A stretch of DNA of 64,000 nt. It comes from Methanobrevibacter sp. Lineage in GTDB: Archaea; Methanobacteriota; Methanobacteria; Methanobacteriales; Methanobacteriaceae. The DNA lies in assembly GCF_017409525.1 (NCBI RefSeq), contig NZ_JAFQSO010000013.1, forward strand, positions 1 to 64,000, given 5' to 3'. The notes beneath the pieces were generated by a model that was not told the DNA's origin, did no database searches, and saw only the letters and a list, made by a program, of their open reading frames with translations. The position numbers and the translations under genes were made by a program. The number at the start of each line of letters is the position of its first letter. Positions within the stretch are counted from its first letter, which is position 1. Of the stretch, positions 44,001-59,000 are shown piece by piece.

Positions 44001-47000
44001 CATTTTCCATGTATTGTTTTGCATCATGAGCAAATACCATGAAACTTTTGCAGCCTAATCCTCCAAAGAGATATTCATGATTTTCATCAAGATTCTTTTC
44101 AGGGGATAATAATATTACTGCTTCTTCATCTGTTGTGGGATTATAGCTCATTACTCCATAGTATCCAGTATTGAATTTAACTAGTTTGAAGTGTAGTTCT
44201 TTGTCCATTTCTTCTGTTTTGATTACTTTGTAATCCTCTGGAGAATATTCAATTTCCATTTATTTTGCCTCCGCTCTTGGAACTCTACGTACACGTCTAA
44301 CCCTTCTAACCTCTTTTTTAGGAACATATCCTTCAACTGCTTCCAGGAAATATTCATTAAACAGATAACTATAATCATTGAGTAATCTGTCAAAATCAGA
44401 ATCTAATACATAAGTGGTGCAGTAATCATCTTTGTCACGTATACCTCGACCGTATGCTTGCATTAGTGGCATCACGGTTTGATAGATGTACCAGACATTA
44501 TCGTATCTTTTACGGATATTGACTTGTGCTCCGCTTAGGTTTGGGAATGGCATTTTGAAGATTATTTGGAATCTGCATTTATCTCCTTTGAAGTCTACAC
44601 CGTCTTTGATTCCTGCTCCGATTAGGACCATATTGTTTTCATCATCTTCGAAGTCTTGGATTGCTTGTTCACGGCCTTTACCATATGCAATCTTAAACCA
44701 TCTGCGTGTGTAGTTGGCTAATTCGTTTCTGATATACCATGCTTGTTCATTACTGGATACATGGATTACTCCTTTCTCATCCTTATGGTCCTCAAGGATA
44801 TCATAGATTTTAATTAAGGCATCTTCGTTTTTCCAATTAGGAATATTCAATTCACGATTGAATCCACTCATACTTCCAGCATAATCACGGATGATTGGTC
44901 GGTTTTCAATTGGGAATGGTGATTTCTGGTAGATGTAATAGGTTTCTTTTGGATCAATACCTAACCAGTTGCAGAACTTATCTTTAGACCCGAGGGTTCC
45001 GGTCATGAATAGTCTTGTTTCACCGAAATGGAATAATGATTCTCCATAATCTGCTATTGTTAATGGTTTGAATTCAACAGTTAATCCTTTGACTTTCTGA
45101 TTGGATATGTATGAATGGTCTTCAAGGATAGCTTTCTTTGTTGGTAATTCAATAATCCATTTCTCTTCTTTAAGAGATTTGATGAGATTGTCATATTTTT
45201 CAATATCTTTGGTGTAGTTTTTAACTACATCATCATTTTCCAATAGTTGTTTTAAAACAAGGCTGTTGCTTATTTCACCATATTCATTTTTGATATAATT
45301 GTTCCGTCTTGCATTGATAGTTTCAATTAGTTTATTGCAAACTCCAATCCAATATTTTGGTTCGCTTATATCTTTTAGTTTCAATCCGTGTTCGGTGATT
45401 CCATCGAAGATGTCGAATTCATAATCACGGTATATTGTTTTCCTGTTAAGGTTGACTGTGATTAATTGCATGATCTTCTTTTCAAGATTATGTGCTTCGT
45501 CAAGGATTAGTAAATCTCGTTCAGGTAATATTTGTGCATAGTTTCCTGCGATGTATAGGTAATCGTAGTTGCTGATTACATTTTCTCCTTTTAGTGCTTC
45601 TTTTAATGCTGCAATGTATGGGCAGACTGAGTAAACTGCTGGGGCTTTACTTTCGTCTTTTTTACCGCATAGGTTGATGAGTGTTGGTTTTTGTGGTTTG
45701 GCGTATTGGTTGGGATTGTTGTTGTAGTCTTTTAGTGCTTGATTATAGTTTCTCATCATGGTATTGTTTTCTTCTTTGATGTGACAATTATCACAGCAAC
45801 CTTTAAAATTACAATGGTAATTTCCACGACCTTTTATTTCCTTGACCATATATTCAAAATCATGAATGTATTGATGAAGTAATTGATTAGTCATGGTGAC
45901 TATGTAACTGTTGTCCACAAAGTTTGCTATTGTTGTTGCAATAGCTGACTTACCAGTACCTGTACCTGCTTCCAGGATAATGTTTTTGTAACCATTTTCC
46001 ATTGCAGTTAATATTTCAAGGATAATTTTTTCCTGTTCTGGTCTTGGGTCATATCCTAGTAGACTCCATTTATCCCATAACTTTTTTGAGTAGTTCTTCA
46101 ATTTCCTCATCCTCTTCTGTGTCTATGTAAGGCAGGAAGTTTTCTTCTATGTATTTCCAGTTGTCGAAGATGTATGCTTTTGTTTTGTCTTTTGCATATT
46201 CGAACATGCAGTCTTCCATTACTAGTTCGAGTTCTTTTTGGGTTAGGTTTAGGACTTTGCATGCGTTTTCCATGTTGTGTGGTTGGTATCTTTGTGTGAA
46301 TTTGTAGTCTTTCCAGATACTTAGCCATGCCATGGTTTTGTTTTCTTCGTGTACTTTTTCGATGTGTTTGTTTTCGTAGTCTACATTCATTAGTAAGTGA
46401 ATGTTGAGTTTTGCACGATGGAAGTCTTCCCATGCTTTTCTTAGTTCTTCGCCTCTTTGTTCATCGTTTTCTGTTGTGAATTGAAAATATGCAATGAAAC
46501 ATCCTTCAACAAATTTGCTTATGTTGGGGATGTGTTCTTTTGCGAGTTTCAATATTTCTTCATCGATTGAAATCGTAATTTTTTCTTTCATTGTTTTTCA
46601 CCACCTTTTGCAGTTTTATTACATTTTTGTATTGTAAGTATTACTCGATTATGAGAGTAATACTTTTTTTAAAATAGAGTAATACAATTTTGAAGGAATA
46701 TCCCTCAAAAAAAGTGTCACCCCCTAATACGACTCATACTACATACGACCTAGTAGTATGATTTATACATACAAGTCGTATGTCGTATGATTCCGGAAAT
46801 TCTCCTTAGCAATAAATTTTCAGAACCCTTTTTCTACATTCTTCCTTGCTTCATTCATAATGTCATCCAAATCACACTTCAATTCATGACACCTCAAACC
46901 CATTTCACGCCTCACATCAACAAGAATATCTTCATAAAACATTTCATCCCTATCAATCAATACCTTAATCATATCCTCTGCTTCTTTCACCAATTTGATT

Positions 47001-50000
47001 TCATTATTACTCCAAACATGCTCCAACTCACCAGCAGTCTCAGGAGTCAAACCAATACTCTCAAGACTTGCACCATAAATACGAAGAGCATCCTTTGCAT
47101 CATCAACAGTAGCCACCTCACGCAATTCTGTCTTAGCACGAGCAATAGTCAACCTTTCAATAGCTTTCAAGTCACGAGCAGTAATCGGTTTAGCACTATC
47201 ATCTCTAGCAGCAGCACGTCTAGTATTAACATAAAAATCAACAAGCAACTTTTGAGCAGATTGATCTAAAACTGGGAAACACTCCATCTTAGCATAAGTG
47301 ATATACTTCTTGAATAACTCTTCATCAAGGACATCAACATCCTTCATGAAACTTTCCTTATTCAATAAACTTGTTGCTAACATACGGTCCTTTTCTTCAT
47401 CAATAGTATCCTCTAATGCGAACACTAAATCGAACCTAGACAAGTTACTTTCCGGAATGTCAATTTGTTCTTTGATGGTTTTGAACTTATTAAACCTTGA
47501 ATATTTAGGATTTGCAACAGCCAATATGCTTGTACGTGCAGTCATTGTCTGAACAAGATTGGCCTTAGCAGAACTAACGCTTAACTGTTCCATCGGTTCA
47601 TTCAATGACTTCTGAGTATGAGGACTCAACTTATCGTACTCATCAACACACAACAGACCAGTATCGGCCAGTACAACAGCTCCCGCCTCAAGTGTCCATG
47701 TACCTGTGAGCTCATCCTTCACAGCAGAAACAGTAAGCCCTGCTTGTGAAGTTGATGTCCCACCAATACTCATGATTTTAGGAACACGTTTTTTCAATGC
47801 AGATATTATTTGACTTTTACCAATCCCTGGATCACCAATCAGGAGAACATGAATTGTCCACCTATCCATACTATCAGATTTAAAATTATCATCCAAAGGA
47901 CGATTACCCTCAAACAATTGCAACAATAACCCCTCTTTCACATTTTGATATCCGTAAATTTCCGGTGCTAATGTATCAACAAGTTTCTGATAGATACCCT
48001 CACTTTGAGATAATTCTCTGATTTTTTCTTTATCAGATTCAGTAATCCGATAGTCTTCGAAAGCATCGTCAACCGGTGCTATATTGTGCAAGTTAATAAT
48101 GAATTCAAAATCATTTTTATTTGGACTTACACGTTCGACACTAAAGACTCCAAGAATATCGCAGACATCACCAGCCTTAAGATTATGCTGTGGACTGGCA
48201 AGGTAATCCTGCATATACCCTTTGAACTCTCTAGTATTCCCTCCTTGACGAAACTCCAAAGGTTCTTCTAATTTCACATATCGTATATTATGATATGTTG
48301 ATGATTCAGGAACCATATCGAAATTTCTTCCACCACATGAGGGGCATAAACTTGGCATTACCACTTGAGTAGAATCAGCAGTATCAATATAATGCATCAT
48401 ACCACAACCCCTGCAAATAAATGCTGCTTGTTTCAATGCAGGAATCGGATCAGTAATGGTTTTAATCATAGCTTTTGTGATGATTAATTCACCATTATAT
48501 GTAGTGTCCAAGTCATGCAATAGGACATTTGGGGGTATTTCCACTAATTTCAAAGTAATGTAATTACGTTCTGTTCTTCCATTGTTGATACGATTTTCAA
48601 CATATTTCATGAACATTTCATAATTATCTGTTAAGAATTCTTTCCCAGTTTCACGTTTGTAATATTCATTGAGTAAAGGATAATCTATGTTTATTCTTGT
48701 TGGCTTGTTCTCGGTTTTAGCCAATTGTAATTGCTCATGATATTTACTGAGCACATATCTGAAGAATAATTTTTTTTCTTCAAGGTTATCGTCTTTACTC
48801 AACTTGTAACATCTCCTAATCTAATAATAGGGAATTTGCTTCATCATATTCTTCAAGAGTGATATTTCCTAAATCAAACATTTTAAATACTTCATCAACC
48901 ACACCAGATTTAGTGACAGCTTCTTCTGTTTCACGTATTCTAGATACGGCCTTTTTGATTGTAGCATTTTTATCTGCTAATTCTTTAAGGGAAGATGGTG
49001 CTTTTGAAGATGAGTCAGTTGTTTTTTCATCTTCATTTTGAACTACCTCTGCAACTGTTTCAATTACATCTTCCTCTTTTGTTTGTCTTCTGCGTCTACG
49101 AGTTTTTTTACCATTAGATGAAGATGATGTTGTTTCTGAATTAGAAGATTCATTATTTGCAGCGGAATCATTGGCGGTTCTTGAAGTTCTTTGGACTTTT
49201 TTAGGTTCTTCCATTTCTTCAGCTGAAACTTCTCCGGCACCTATCAAATCAGCAATTGCTCTGTTCTTTGCACGACTATGTGCGGTGGATGGGACATCAT
49301 GTTCTGCATTACTGAATCTACCTCTTAATTCAAAATGAGATGGAGTTTCAGTATCAGCTGGATTTTTCCCAGAAGCTTTATAACGTATCTTATCGAAAAT
49401 GCTACAAACTCCTACACCTTCTGCACTACGTCTATTAGGTAGTGTACAACGTACTCTGTATCTCGCTCTTATGATTTGATTAACATCATCGTATTCTAAT
49501 TGTTCATTAACAATTTCATCACTGATACGGAACGCTGTTGCGAGTTTACGCCATGCAGATTTTTTCTTGAAATCCTTATTCGCAATGGTTTGATAATCTT
49601 CTGGAGTGAGTAATGCTTTGATTGCTTCCTGATAATTATTCATATAAGCAGCTGCACCTTCGATATCCACAAGGTCAAACTGTTCAGTTTGGCCTGGAAT
49701 AATTGCAGCTGTGGATTCTTCCACAGCTACTAATTCACCACTTTCATTATCCATAAACTATCACCACAGGTTTATTCATAACTTGTTGCTCTAGCAGGGT
49801 CTTTTTTAACTGCATAGATGTTTGTTGGAGAACGGTCAGGTTGTGCTTCTAACTGTTTTTCAGTTGGTGGGATTTGGTCCACAAATTCAACATTAATGTA
49901 TTCTCCAATTTTCAATTTAGGGATAAAGCTTCTGAGTTGTGCATGTGCAGGTAAAGTGGTTGTAATTAAATTACCTTCTGCATCATCTCCAAGGTCAAGA

Positions 50001-53000
50001 ACAATACGGTCATTGTTCCATTGATCTTTCACAATTTCAAAAACATTTCCTTCAATATTATCCCCGATTTTTTCAGGGTTCCAGTATTTATCTGCTGCTA
50101 CAGGTTCTACTTCTTCCCAAGCCATTTTTTATTCCTCCATTAAAACTTTGTTTTCTTCAATTTTTTCGTTGATTACATGAGTATTTGGGTCAAATACTGT
50201 GTAACAATAATATTCTAAAAATACATCTTCAGGCAATTCATCATCAAGAGGAGACAATCTGCCTCCTTTAATTAGTACTTTTAACAATGAATCTCCTGGT
50301 CTTAATTGCACATGTTCTGGATTGTAATCCACACCTATGATTTTAGATAGGTTTGGTTTATCAATACATGAATGTGCAACTTCAGCGTATTTTTTAAATT
50401 GTTCTTCGTCGATTTGATGTATATCGACGAGTAGATGGTCAGGCATGAACATATTCTCTGACCATGAGCTTGAAATAAAAATCATATATTCACCATCCTA
50501 TTACTTGATCCATTACTAATTTGTCTTGGCCTTCGAGGTTTGCAGTTTTTTCTGCTAATCTTTCATCGAAGGTTTTTCCATCGTCGGGATTGTTTTCATC
50601 CCAGCATGATTCTATTAATTTGGTCATGTCTTCGCATGACTTTTTGAAACTTTCATTTACCATAAAATTATGCTCCTATAATGTATCCTTCAATAACATT
50701 ATTGTTGGTTACTTGTGTGATTGGTAACCAGCAATTATCTGTAACTTCTTCAATTACTTCATGGGCATTGCCAAGAGTAACGTTGCCTATTGAAATTCCT
50801 TGTCTTTCAATATATTTGCATGTGGAGTAAGTGTCTGCAATAGCATCCCTGCTTACATCTTCAATGTCTAAAACTTTCAATTTTAAACCCCACTTGCAAT
50901 GAAGTTCCTCATTCCACCACTATCAACAGCAGCGTGACCAGTTAGGGCAAAGACTAATATTCCTATTAAAAATAAAGTAAATCCTATTCCGAGGATGACT
51001 GCTGATGGATGTAAGAATATCCAATCAACGTTGATGGATGTATTTTTGGTTTCGACTTTGCCTAATCTTGCAGGTTCTCTCATACTTCCACCTCTTCTTT
51101 ACAGTATGAGAACATGAATAAGTTGTTATGGATTGATTTGCAGATTGCATAATCTCCCACTTGAACCCGTTCACATTTAAGATTTGCTTTCCTTACAGGT
51201 TCGATTCCCCTTACTGTTTTTACAAAGACTGCGTCTTCTATTCTTACAACAGGCAACCATTGTACGTGTTCATGTTCTTCAATGAACATTGGATTTTCTA
51301 GGATTTCATAGATTAACCCATGTGTGGTTAGGTTATGTTCTTGGAGGAATGCTATTCCTCCGTCGTCTTGGGAATCAAGGAAACTGTATGCTTTGCGGGT
51401 TGCATAGTATTCATCAAGACTACCATTTATGATGGCTTCGTCTTTGTGGATTTCCCATTGTAGACTGTGAAGTTTATCAACGAGGTTGATGAAATCTTCT
51501 TTGATGTCTTTTAATCTTGGATCATCTAAGTCTACTTGACTCATAACCCAGAACTTTTGTCCAGGTAATGGTAACTCTAATCGTTTTTGGAAGATTGACA
51601 TGTAATCGTCGTATCTTCTTTCGAGTACTCTTAGAGTTGCTCTTTTGTTTTGGAGTTCTGAGTCTGTGACTACATCTAAAAAATTAGTTGAAGATGACAT
51701 TAGAAATCCTCTCCTTTGACTATTCCCCAGTATGTTTCAATTGGAGCATCAGTATGTTTCCTTGCAGAAGCAATTGCTTCATCAGGAGTTTCACCTTCAC
51801 CAATGCAAAAGTTATCTTCATCTGTTACTGTCCAATCTCCACAGTTTCCAGATAAAAAAAGTTTTTGGGAGGACATACTTATTCATCCTCCATGTATGAT
51901 CCCATTGCAGATACCAGTTCGGATTCATGTTGTTCAGTAGCGGTTTCTGCTACAAGGAATTCACGTAACTCTTCATCGGTAGGTTCCATGGTGTAACCTA
52001 GAAAATGTATATTGTCATCAAAGAGTTTGGTGACTTTCATGCCAGCAAGTTCAGCGAGCATTGCCATGAATACTTCAGTGTCTTCCTCGGCATTGTCAGG
52101 TTTTTCAGGTACACAGAGTCTAGTGAAACCAGCATATGAATCTTCGATGTCGATTGGTGCATTGCTTATTTTTCTTGCAGCTTTGATTGCATCTGGTATT
52201 TCATAAGCTGCACCAATTGTTTGGTCGTGTTCATCAACAACATGGAATTTGCTGTCTTCTTTGAATTTTAAAAATAGTTTGCTTGGTGCTGCCATTAGAC
52301 ATCACCTTCTTCTTTAAAAGTAGCTTTTAACTCATCGTATTTTACTGCTTTTTCAAATACTCTGAGTAAGTATTCTTCGTCTCCGATGGCGTGGCCATCT
52401 ATGCAGAGTTTCTTATTTCTTATTTCTAACAACGCTTTCACGTCTCCCTTTATCTTTGTAGAAGAAATGTTTTTTTCATGTCCGCCAAAACATGAGAAAA
52501 TGTTCTTCTTGATTAAACATTGTACTTTGCAGTATATAAAGTTTACTATATTACTTTCTTTACTGTTTACTGTAAATAAATAATTATAAATAACTTTAAA
52601 TAAGATTATCAACAAATATAACACATAGAAAGTTACTAAAAAAGAACGGAGGAAACACATTATGTCTAATGAAGTTAAATTAGTTGTTGAAGTTCCAAAA
52701 GATTTAAGAACTGAAATAAACATCATTGCCAAGAGGCGAGACACAACTGTCAAGAAAATAGTTAATGATCTTCTTGAAGATTTTGTACGTGAAAATAAGG
52801 AATAATTGTTATAATATTTTATTATTTTTTTAATAAAATTATAGTTTTAAAAATTGGCGATAGCTTCCGCTAATGTTTTAAAACTTCGCATTCCATCTGC
52901 GACTAATTTAAAATTTTGTATAATCTTATCAAAAGACATACAAAAATTTAAATAGCATTTTAACCATATATAATAAATGGTTACAAAGATACTTTCACGT

Positions 53001-56000
53001 CTCCCGTGGACTATTTTTAGTAACCGGCAGTATGGGATGTGAGAGGTGCGCCAACACCGTCGACCACATCCCTATATTGCGAATGTTACAATTATAATAT
53101 CTATTTTTTCAAATATTTATAATCTTGTTTTACAATATATTTTATGAAATTATATTGTAAATTCCATCATCAGTGACATGGTGATCTACTTTTAGTGAGA
53201 ATGTTTTTCTTGATGGTTAATTATAGTATAATGAATTGAATATATAAACTTTTTTATTTAATTTATTAGACAATTGTTCAATATTATTAATAAAAAAATA
53301 GTTAACTGTATAGTGAAAATTGGAAAAACACATGGGGTAAAGATTTAAAAAATCCCCTGAAAAATAGCAAAATGTACAAAAAAAAAACAAGCACAAAAAA
53401 TAATGAAAAAATAATTAAAAAATAAAAAATAGGAAAAATTATACACCCATCAATTTTTCCTTTTTCAAAGTATCATAATACTCCTCCGCATCAGGATGCT
53501 CAACAAAACTATGAACCTGACCTTTATTCTCCTCCACAATCTGTTTAACATCATCAATACTAATACGGAAAAACTCCTTCCTCATATTAACCTTATTAAC
53601 TCGCTTATCATCAAACCTCTCATGCAACTCAGATTCCAAATCATAAGCATTCTTACTAAAGATGAACACATGAGTATCAAAACGGAAAGGAACAGAAGCT
53701 GAAGATAATTCTCTGATTCTGTCTTCAGGATTGTCACGACGGGTTACACCAATCTTGAAAACATCCTCCCCAAAGCTACCAATATTACTGATAATATACA
53801 CGTAACCTGCTCCAGGTTTTTCTTTCCATTCATTAATCTTTTTAACTTCCTCATTATTTTTATCCAATGCTGCTTGAAGTTTAGCAATTTCAGCTTCAAG
53901 TTTCGCTTTTTCATCTGCAGCTGCTTGAGCCAACTGTGCTTTAACTTCTTCTATTTCAGAGTTAATAGTTTCATTCTCTCTTTCAAATTTCTTCTTTTCT
54001 CTTTCTAATTCTTTTTGAAGTTTTTTCTCTTCTCTTTCACGTTCTCTAGCTTCACGCAATTCTTCTTTTTCCTCTTCTTTTTTGACTTCATATTCATAAG
54101 CAATATGTAATTCATCAATTTTTAAATTCAAATATCCTTTAGTTAATTCAACATTTTCCCTTTCATATAATTTATTTAAACTAGTGAAGGTTTTATTTAT
54201 GCGATTCTCAATGCTGTCAATATTTGAATGTTTTACTTTGCTTATAAGGACTGTTGTTTCATTATTGAAACTACGAAGTATTTGTTTAATATTAGCATTT
54301 GTTAATGCTCTTCCTTTTGCTTCACTTCCATTGATTGTCCATGTTTTTGAAGCAATTGCAGCTGTTTTGTCTTTTATCATTTGTTTTTGTTGTTTTCGTA
54401 CTGCATCTAATCTTTCTTTATAGTCAACTGCATGGATGAAATTATAACGTGGTTCATATAATCCATACTCCTGCATTTCAAGATCATCTTCAGCTCTTAC
54501 TAAATCATTCTTAACTTCTTTTAATTCTTTTTTAGTTTTCAATAATTCCTTTTCAGTTTTTTCAATTTCTTTATTTAGATAATCTTGTTTTGCTTTTAAT
54601 TTGGATTCATATTCACTGTCAAGATTATTTAATTGAGTTTCTTTTTCTGAAATAAGTTTATCTAAATCAGTATCTCTTTTTGCAAGTTTTTCATCTACTT
54701 CGGCAATTTTTTCTTTTTCAAGTTGATCTAGTTTTTCATTAATGTGGTCTAGTTCATCTTGTTTTTCTTTTAATTCTTTGTTAAGATTTTCCTCTTTTTG
54801 TTTAAGTTCATTGTCTAATTTTTCTTTTGCTTCTTTTTCTTTTTCTGCTAATGTTTTTTCAATATTGTTTAATGCATATTGTTTTTGAGCAATGTTAATG
54901 TCTATACCTTGTTCCATATTGTTTAAGGTTTTATTTGTTAAATAAACTCCTATAAATATTAATGGAACTCCAATAATTGCTCCAACTAAGGTTAGAGAAA
55001 TTGCCCCACCAACAATAATGAGAATTAATCCTTTATCCATAATATCCTAAACTCCTCATTATATAATTATTTCAAAATAATTCTTTTTTCGGGAACATCA
55101 ACAATAAAACATTCCGTACCATACGGTACATTATCTAAACTAAAATAAAGCATATATTCATCTGGAATGTCTTTGGTTAATTCACGAAATTCTTTCATAG
55201 AGACTTTACTTTCATTCATAAGAAGTATGCTCCTTTTAATATATTGTTACTGTCTTAACACTTATTGGACCATAAGAACTCCATACTTCCAAGTATGCTT
55301 TGTTATAACCTGGGTCATTACCGTCTGCACCATAAGCGGACAAACTCATTTTCACAGGATATTTTCCTTTAATATATTTTCCAGTTTTAACTGTGATTGT
55401 TTTATAATAACCATTGTTCTTAGCTTTTTTAATACTGTTGATTTGACTTAATGTGAATTTTCCAGTATATTTGCCAATAGTAAATTTAACTGGTTGAACG
55501 GTTATTTTACTTGAAGCACTAACATCATATTTTGAATTTCCAGAAGTAACAGTTACTTTATGAGTGCCTGCTTTTAAATTCTTTGTACTTAGACTTGCAA
55601 TTCCATTAGTATTAGTTTTCACTGTATATGTTTTATAGGAATTACCAGTGTAAACTTTGAATTTTAATTTTAAATTTTTAATTGGTTTGTTTTTAGAATC
55701 TTTTACAGTTACTTTGAAATAATTACTTCCTTGATATGGGACAGTAACGCTTGGTGCATTAACATTAGTATTAGTAGATGAAACTGAAGGAGTATTTGTA
55801 TTTGAAGATGCTCCTGTGCCTTTTATTGTAATCTTAACAGTTTTCCAATTCCAACAATTATTATAATTAACATTAATAATAGCTTCATCTAATGTTACAT
55901 CAGAAGGTTTGAATTTAACAACACATAATCCATTATCATCAGAAAATCCTTCTTTAGAAGGAATCTTTGAATTAATATTAAATGAGTAACTTGCCCCTTT

Positions 56001-59000
56001 TATTGGTTTATTAGTTGTGGAGTTATAAATTTTAAATTCATATTTAACATTAGCAGTACCATAAGTATAAGTGGCTGAGTTGGCTATGATGTTAATGTCA
56101 TCTGAAGTTCCATCACTTAATGTCGTACTTTGTTCTTGATTCTCAATACTTACAATATCATCAGTTGTATTCTCTGCTGCTGAAACAGAACTTATTGAAG
56201 TTATGAATATTAATGATATTAAAAGTATTAATAATATCTTTTTGTTCATAATATTTATTCCCCTATATTGTATATTTGATGTTAATATGTTTGTAATAAA
56301 TATTATTTAAAAATAGTAGTAAGAAAAAATAAGGAAAAAAATATTTTTTAGAATTAACATGAAATAATGTTCCCCCTAAAAAAATAAGATATGATTTAAA
56401 TAATCAGTTTAGAGTGTGTTGGGAAAATCATGAACAATTTAATTGAGGAGAACTATTAATCCATGCAATACATTCTGTAAATTTCTGGTCTTGAGTTTTA
56501 CATTGGAACCATTTTTCTATAAAAAAATGATTCCCATAATACTATATGTATTTCATCTGACCCCATTGTAACTATTCACTAATAGCATCAAGAATATTTC
56601 TACGTGAAAGTGGCTCTTGGTCTATATCGGCTAATCTTTTTTCAATACTAGATAACCTGTGTTCCATATTTTCAACTTCCACTTCTTTTTTCTTCAACTT
56701 ATTTTCCAACTCTTGATATTCTGGACTCTTCAAATCAATATTATTAATCTTTGATTCAATAAGTAAACATTGGAAATGTTCAACATATTTCTTCAACAAT
56801 ATTGTTGGATCATCCAGGAAATATGCTGCACGAGTTGAAGATTTGGTCCGACCTTGCAATGCATCAATATCTGATTCACTCATACCAGATTTCTTCAAAT
56901 GATTGGAATGAAATTTCCTCATCATGTGACTACGGAACCTGTTGAACCCATCACTAGCTTGACCCATATTGAATTGGTCATTGCATCTGTAGAATGCAAC
57001 TGGAAGATAGTTCTCTGCTTTGTTGAATAATTTATCCTCATCAGTTAAGTCAATTAACTTAACTTCGCCATCTTCTGTTGTGTGAATCCTATCGGTCAAC
57101 AAGTATTCAACAATTTTAGACACAGCTTCAGGAGTACAAAATGTATAGTAATACTTGTTTGTTTTTTCCCTTTTGAGTTTAAAAGTAGGAATAACATTCT
57201 CCATATCTTTTAAGACGTGCAATGCTTCTACAATGTCATCTTTTTTATGGAAGGGATATGTTGCTTTTTTAAATTGACCAATGGTCATTTCAATTGTTTC
57301 TTTTCTTGCACAACCTGAACTTGTCATAAAGACCAGGACTGCTTGGAACCATAATGGTGAAACGTGCATGATTTTTGATATTTCTTCATGAGTTGGAAGT
57401 TCATCAAAAGTTGGGTCACCTGGTTTGTTGAAGCTTCGGCTATTTGGTTTGGTAAGGTCTCCGATTTCAATTTCATAATATTTATACACGGATTTTACTT
57501 CAACGAAATATTGTTGTGCGGTGTTTTTCCGGTATTTCTGTATTAGATGGGAACGGTAGTTTAATAGTCTTTTTTTGAGTTTTCTTCGTTTCCATATAAT
57601 ATTATTGTCTTCTTCTGTCTCTGCTTCTTCAATGAGTTCTTGCATTGTTTTTCCACAGAATTTAGAGTAGTGGTTTATTGACCTGATGTATGATTCTTGG
57701 GTTTTTGGACTGTGTCCTTTGACAATGAAGAAATCTTGAAGAAATTCTTTATTGTTCATGTTCATAATTTCTATCTCTCATTTCTATTTTAGTATTGAGA
57801 GAGAGCATTTGAAAAGTAATATCATATTTCAGGTCATATGGTATATATAGTCTATGAAATATGATAATCGTGTAATTGTTTATCATATTCATAGTAATAT
57901 AGTATAAATAGTTATTCTTATTCAAATAACCAATCTACAGAGAGATATCTCTCACCATTGTCAGGTAAGATAGCTATTATTCTTTTACCTTTATTTTCTT
58001 CTTTTTTAGCCAAATCCAATGCAGCCCAAGTTGCAGCTCCTGATGATATACCTGAAAATATACCTTCTTTTTTAGCAAGGGCAAGCAAAGTGTTTCCTGC
58101 ATCTTCATTTGCAACAGGAATGATTTCATCGATTACATCACCATCATAAATTGATGGAACAAATCCTGCACCAATACCTTGGATTTTGTGAGGTCCCTTT
58201 TCACCTTTACCTAATGTTTGTGAGTCTTTAGGTTCAACAGCAACAATCTTAACGCCTGGAACTTCTTCTTTCAATACTTTACCGATTCCAGTAATTGTTC
58301 CTCCAGTGCCCACACCTCCGATAACAATGTCAACTTTGCCTTCAGTGTCTCTTAAGATTTCTTGAGCAGTAGTTTCTGAGTGGATTTTTACATTGGCAGG
58401 GTTATCGAATTGACCTAAAATAATGGAATCAGGTGTTTCTTCATTAAGTTCATTGGCTTTTGCAATAGCTCCTCCCATTCCATCTGCGCCAGGAGTCAAA
58501 ACAAGCTCTGCACCTAAAACACTTAAGAATTTTCTCCTCTCAATTGACATGGTGTCCGGCATGGTTAATATTAATTTATAACCTTTAGCGGCCGCTGCAA
58601 ATGCAAGTCCAATACCAGTGTTTCCACTAGTTGGCTCTATAATTGTAGCGCCAGGCTTCAGCAAACCTTTCTCTTCTGCATCTTCAATCATTGCAACTGC
58701 AACTCTGTCTTTGACACTTCCTGTTGGGTTGAATGATTCTATTTTTACATCCACTTCTGCTTCTAAACCTTCAGTTAAATTATTTAATCTTACGATTGGA
58801 GTATTTCCGATAGCATCAGTGATGCTTTCTAATACCCCTCTTTTTAATTCTGGAATATTTGCCATAATTTATTTCTCCTATATTATTAATTGTTTTTAAT
58901 GGTATATTAAAAGGGTTATCTTTAGAGTCAATATAACATTTGTTATAATAACTATTGTTATATAACAATGTTTTACTTTATAAATGTTTTGGTATAACTA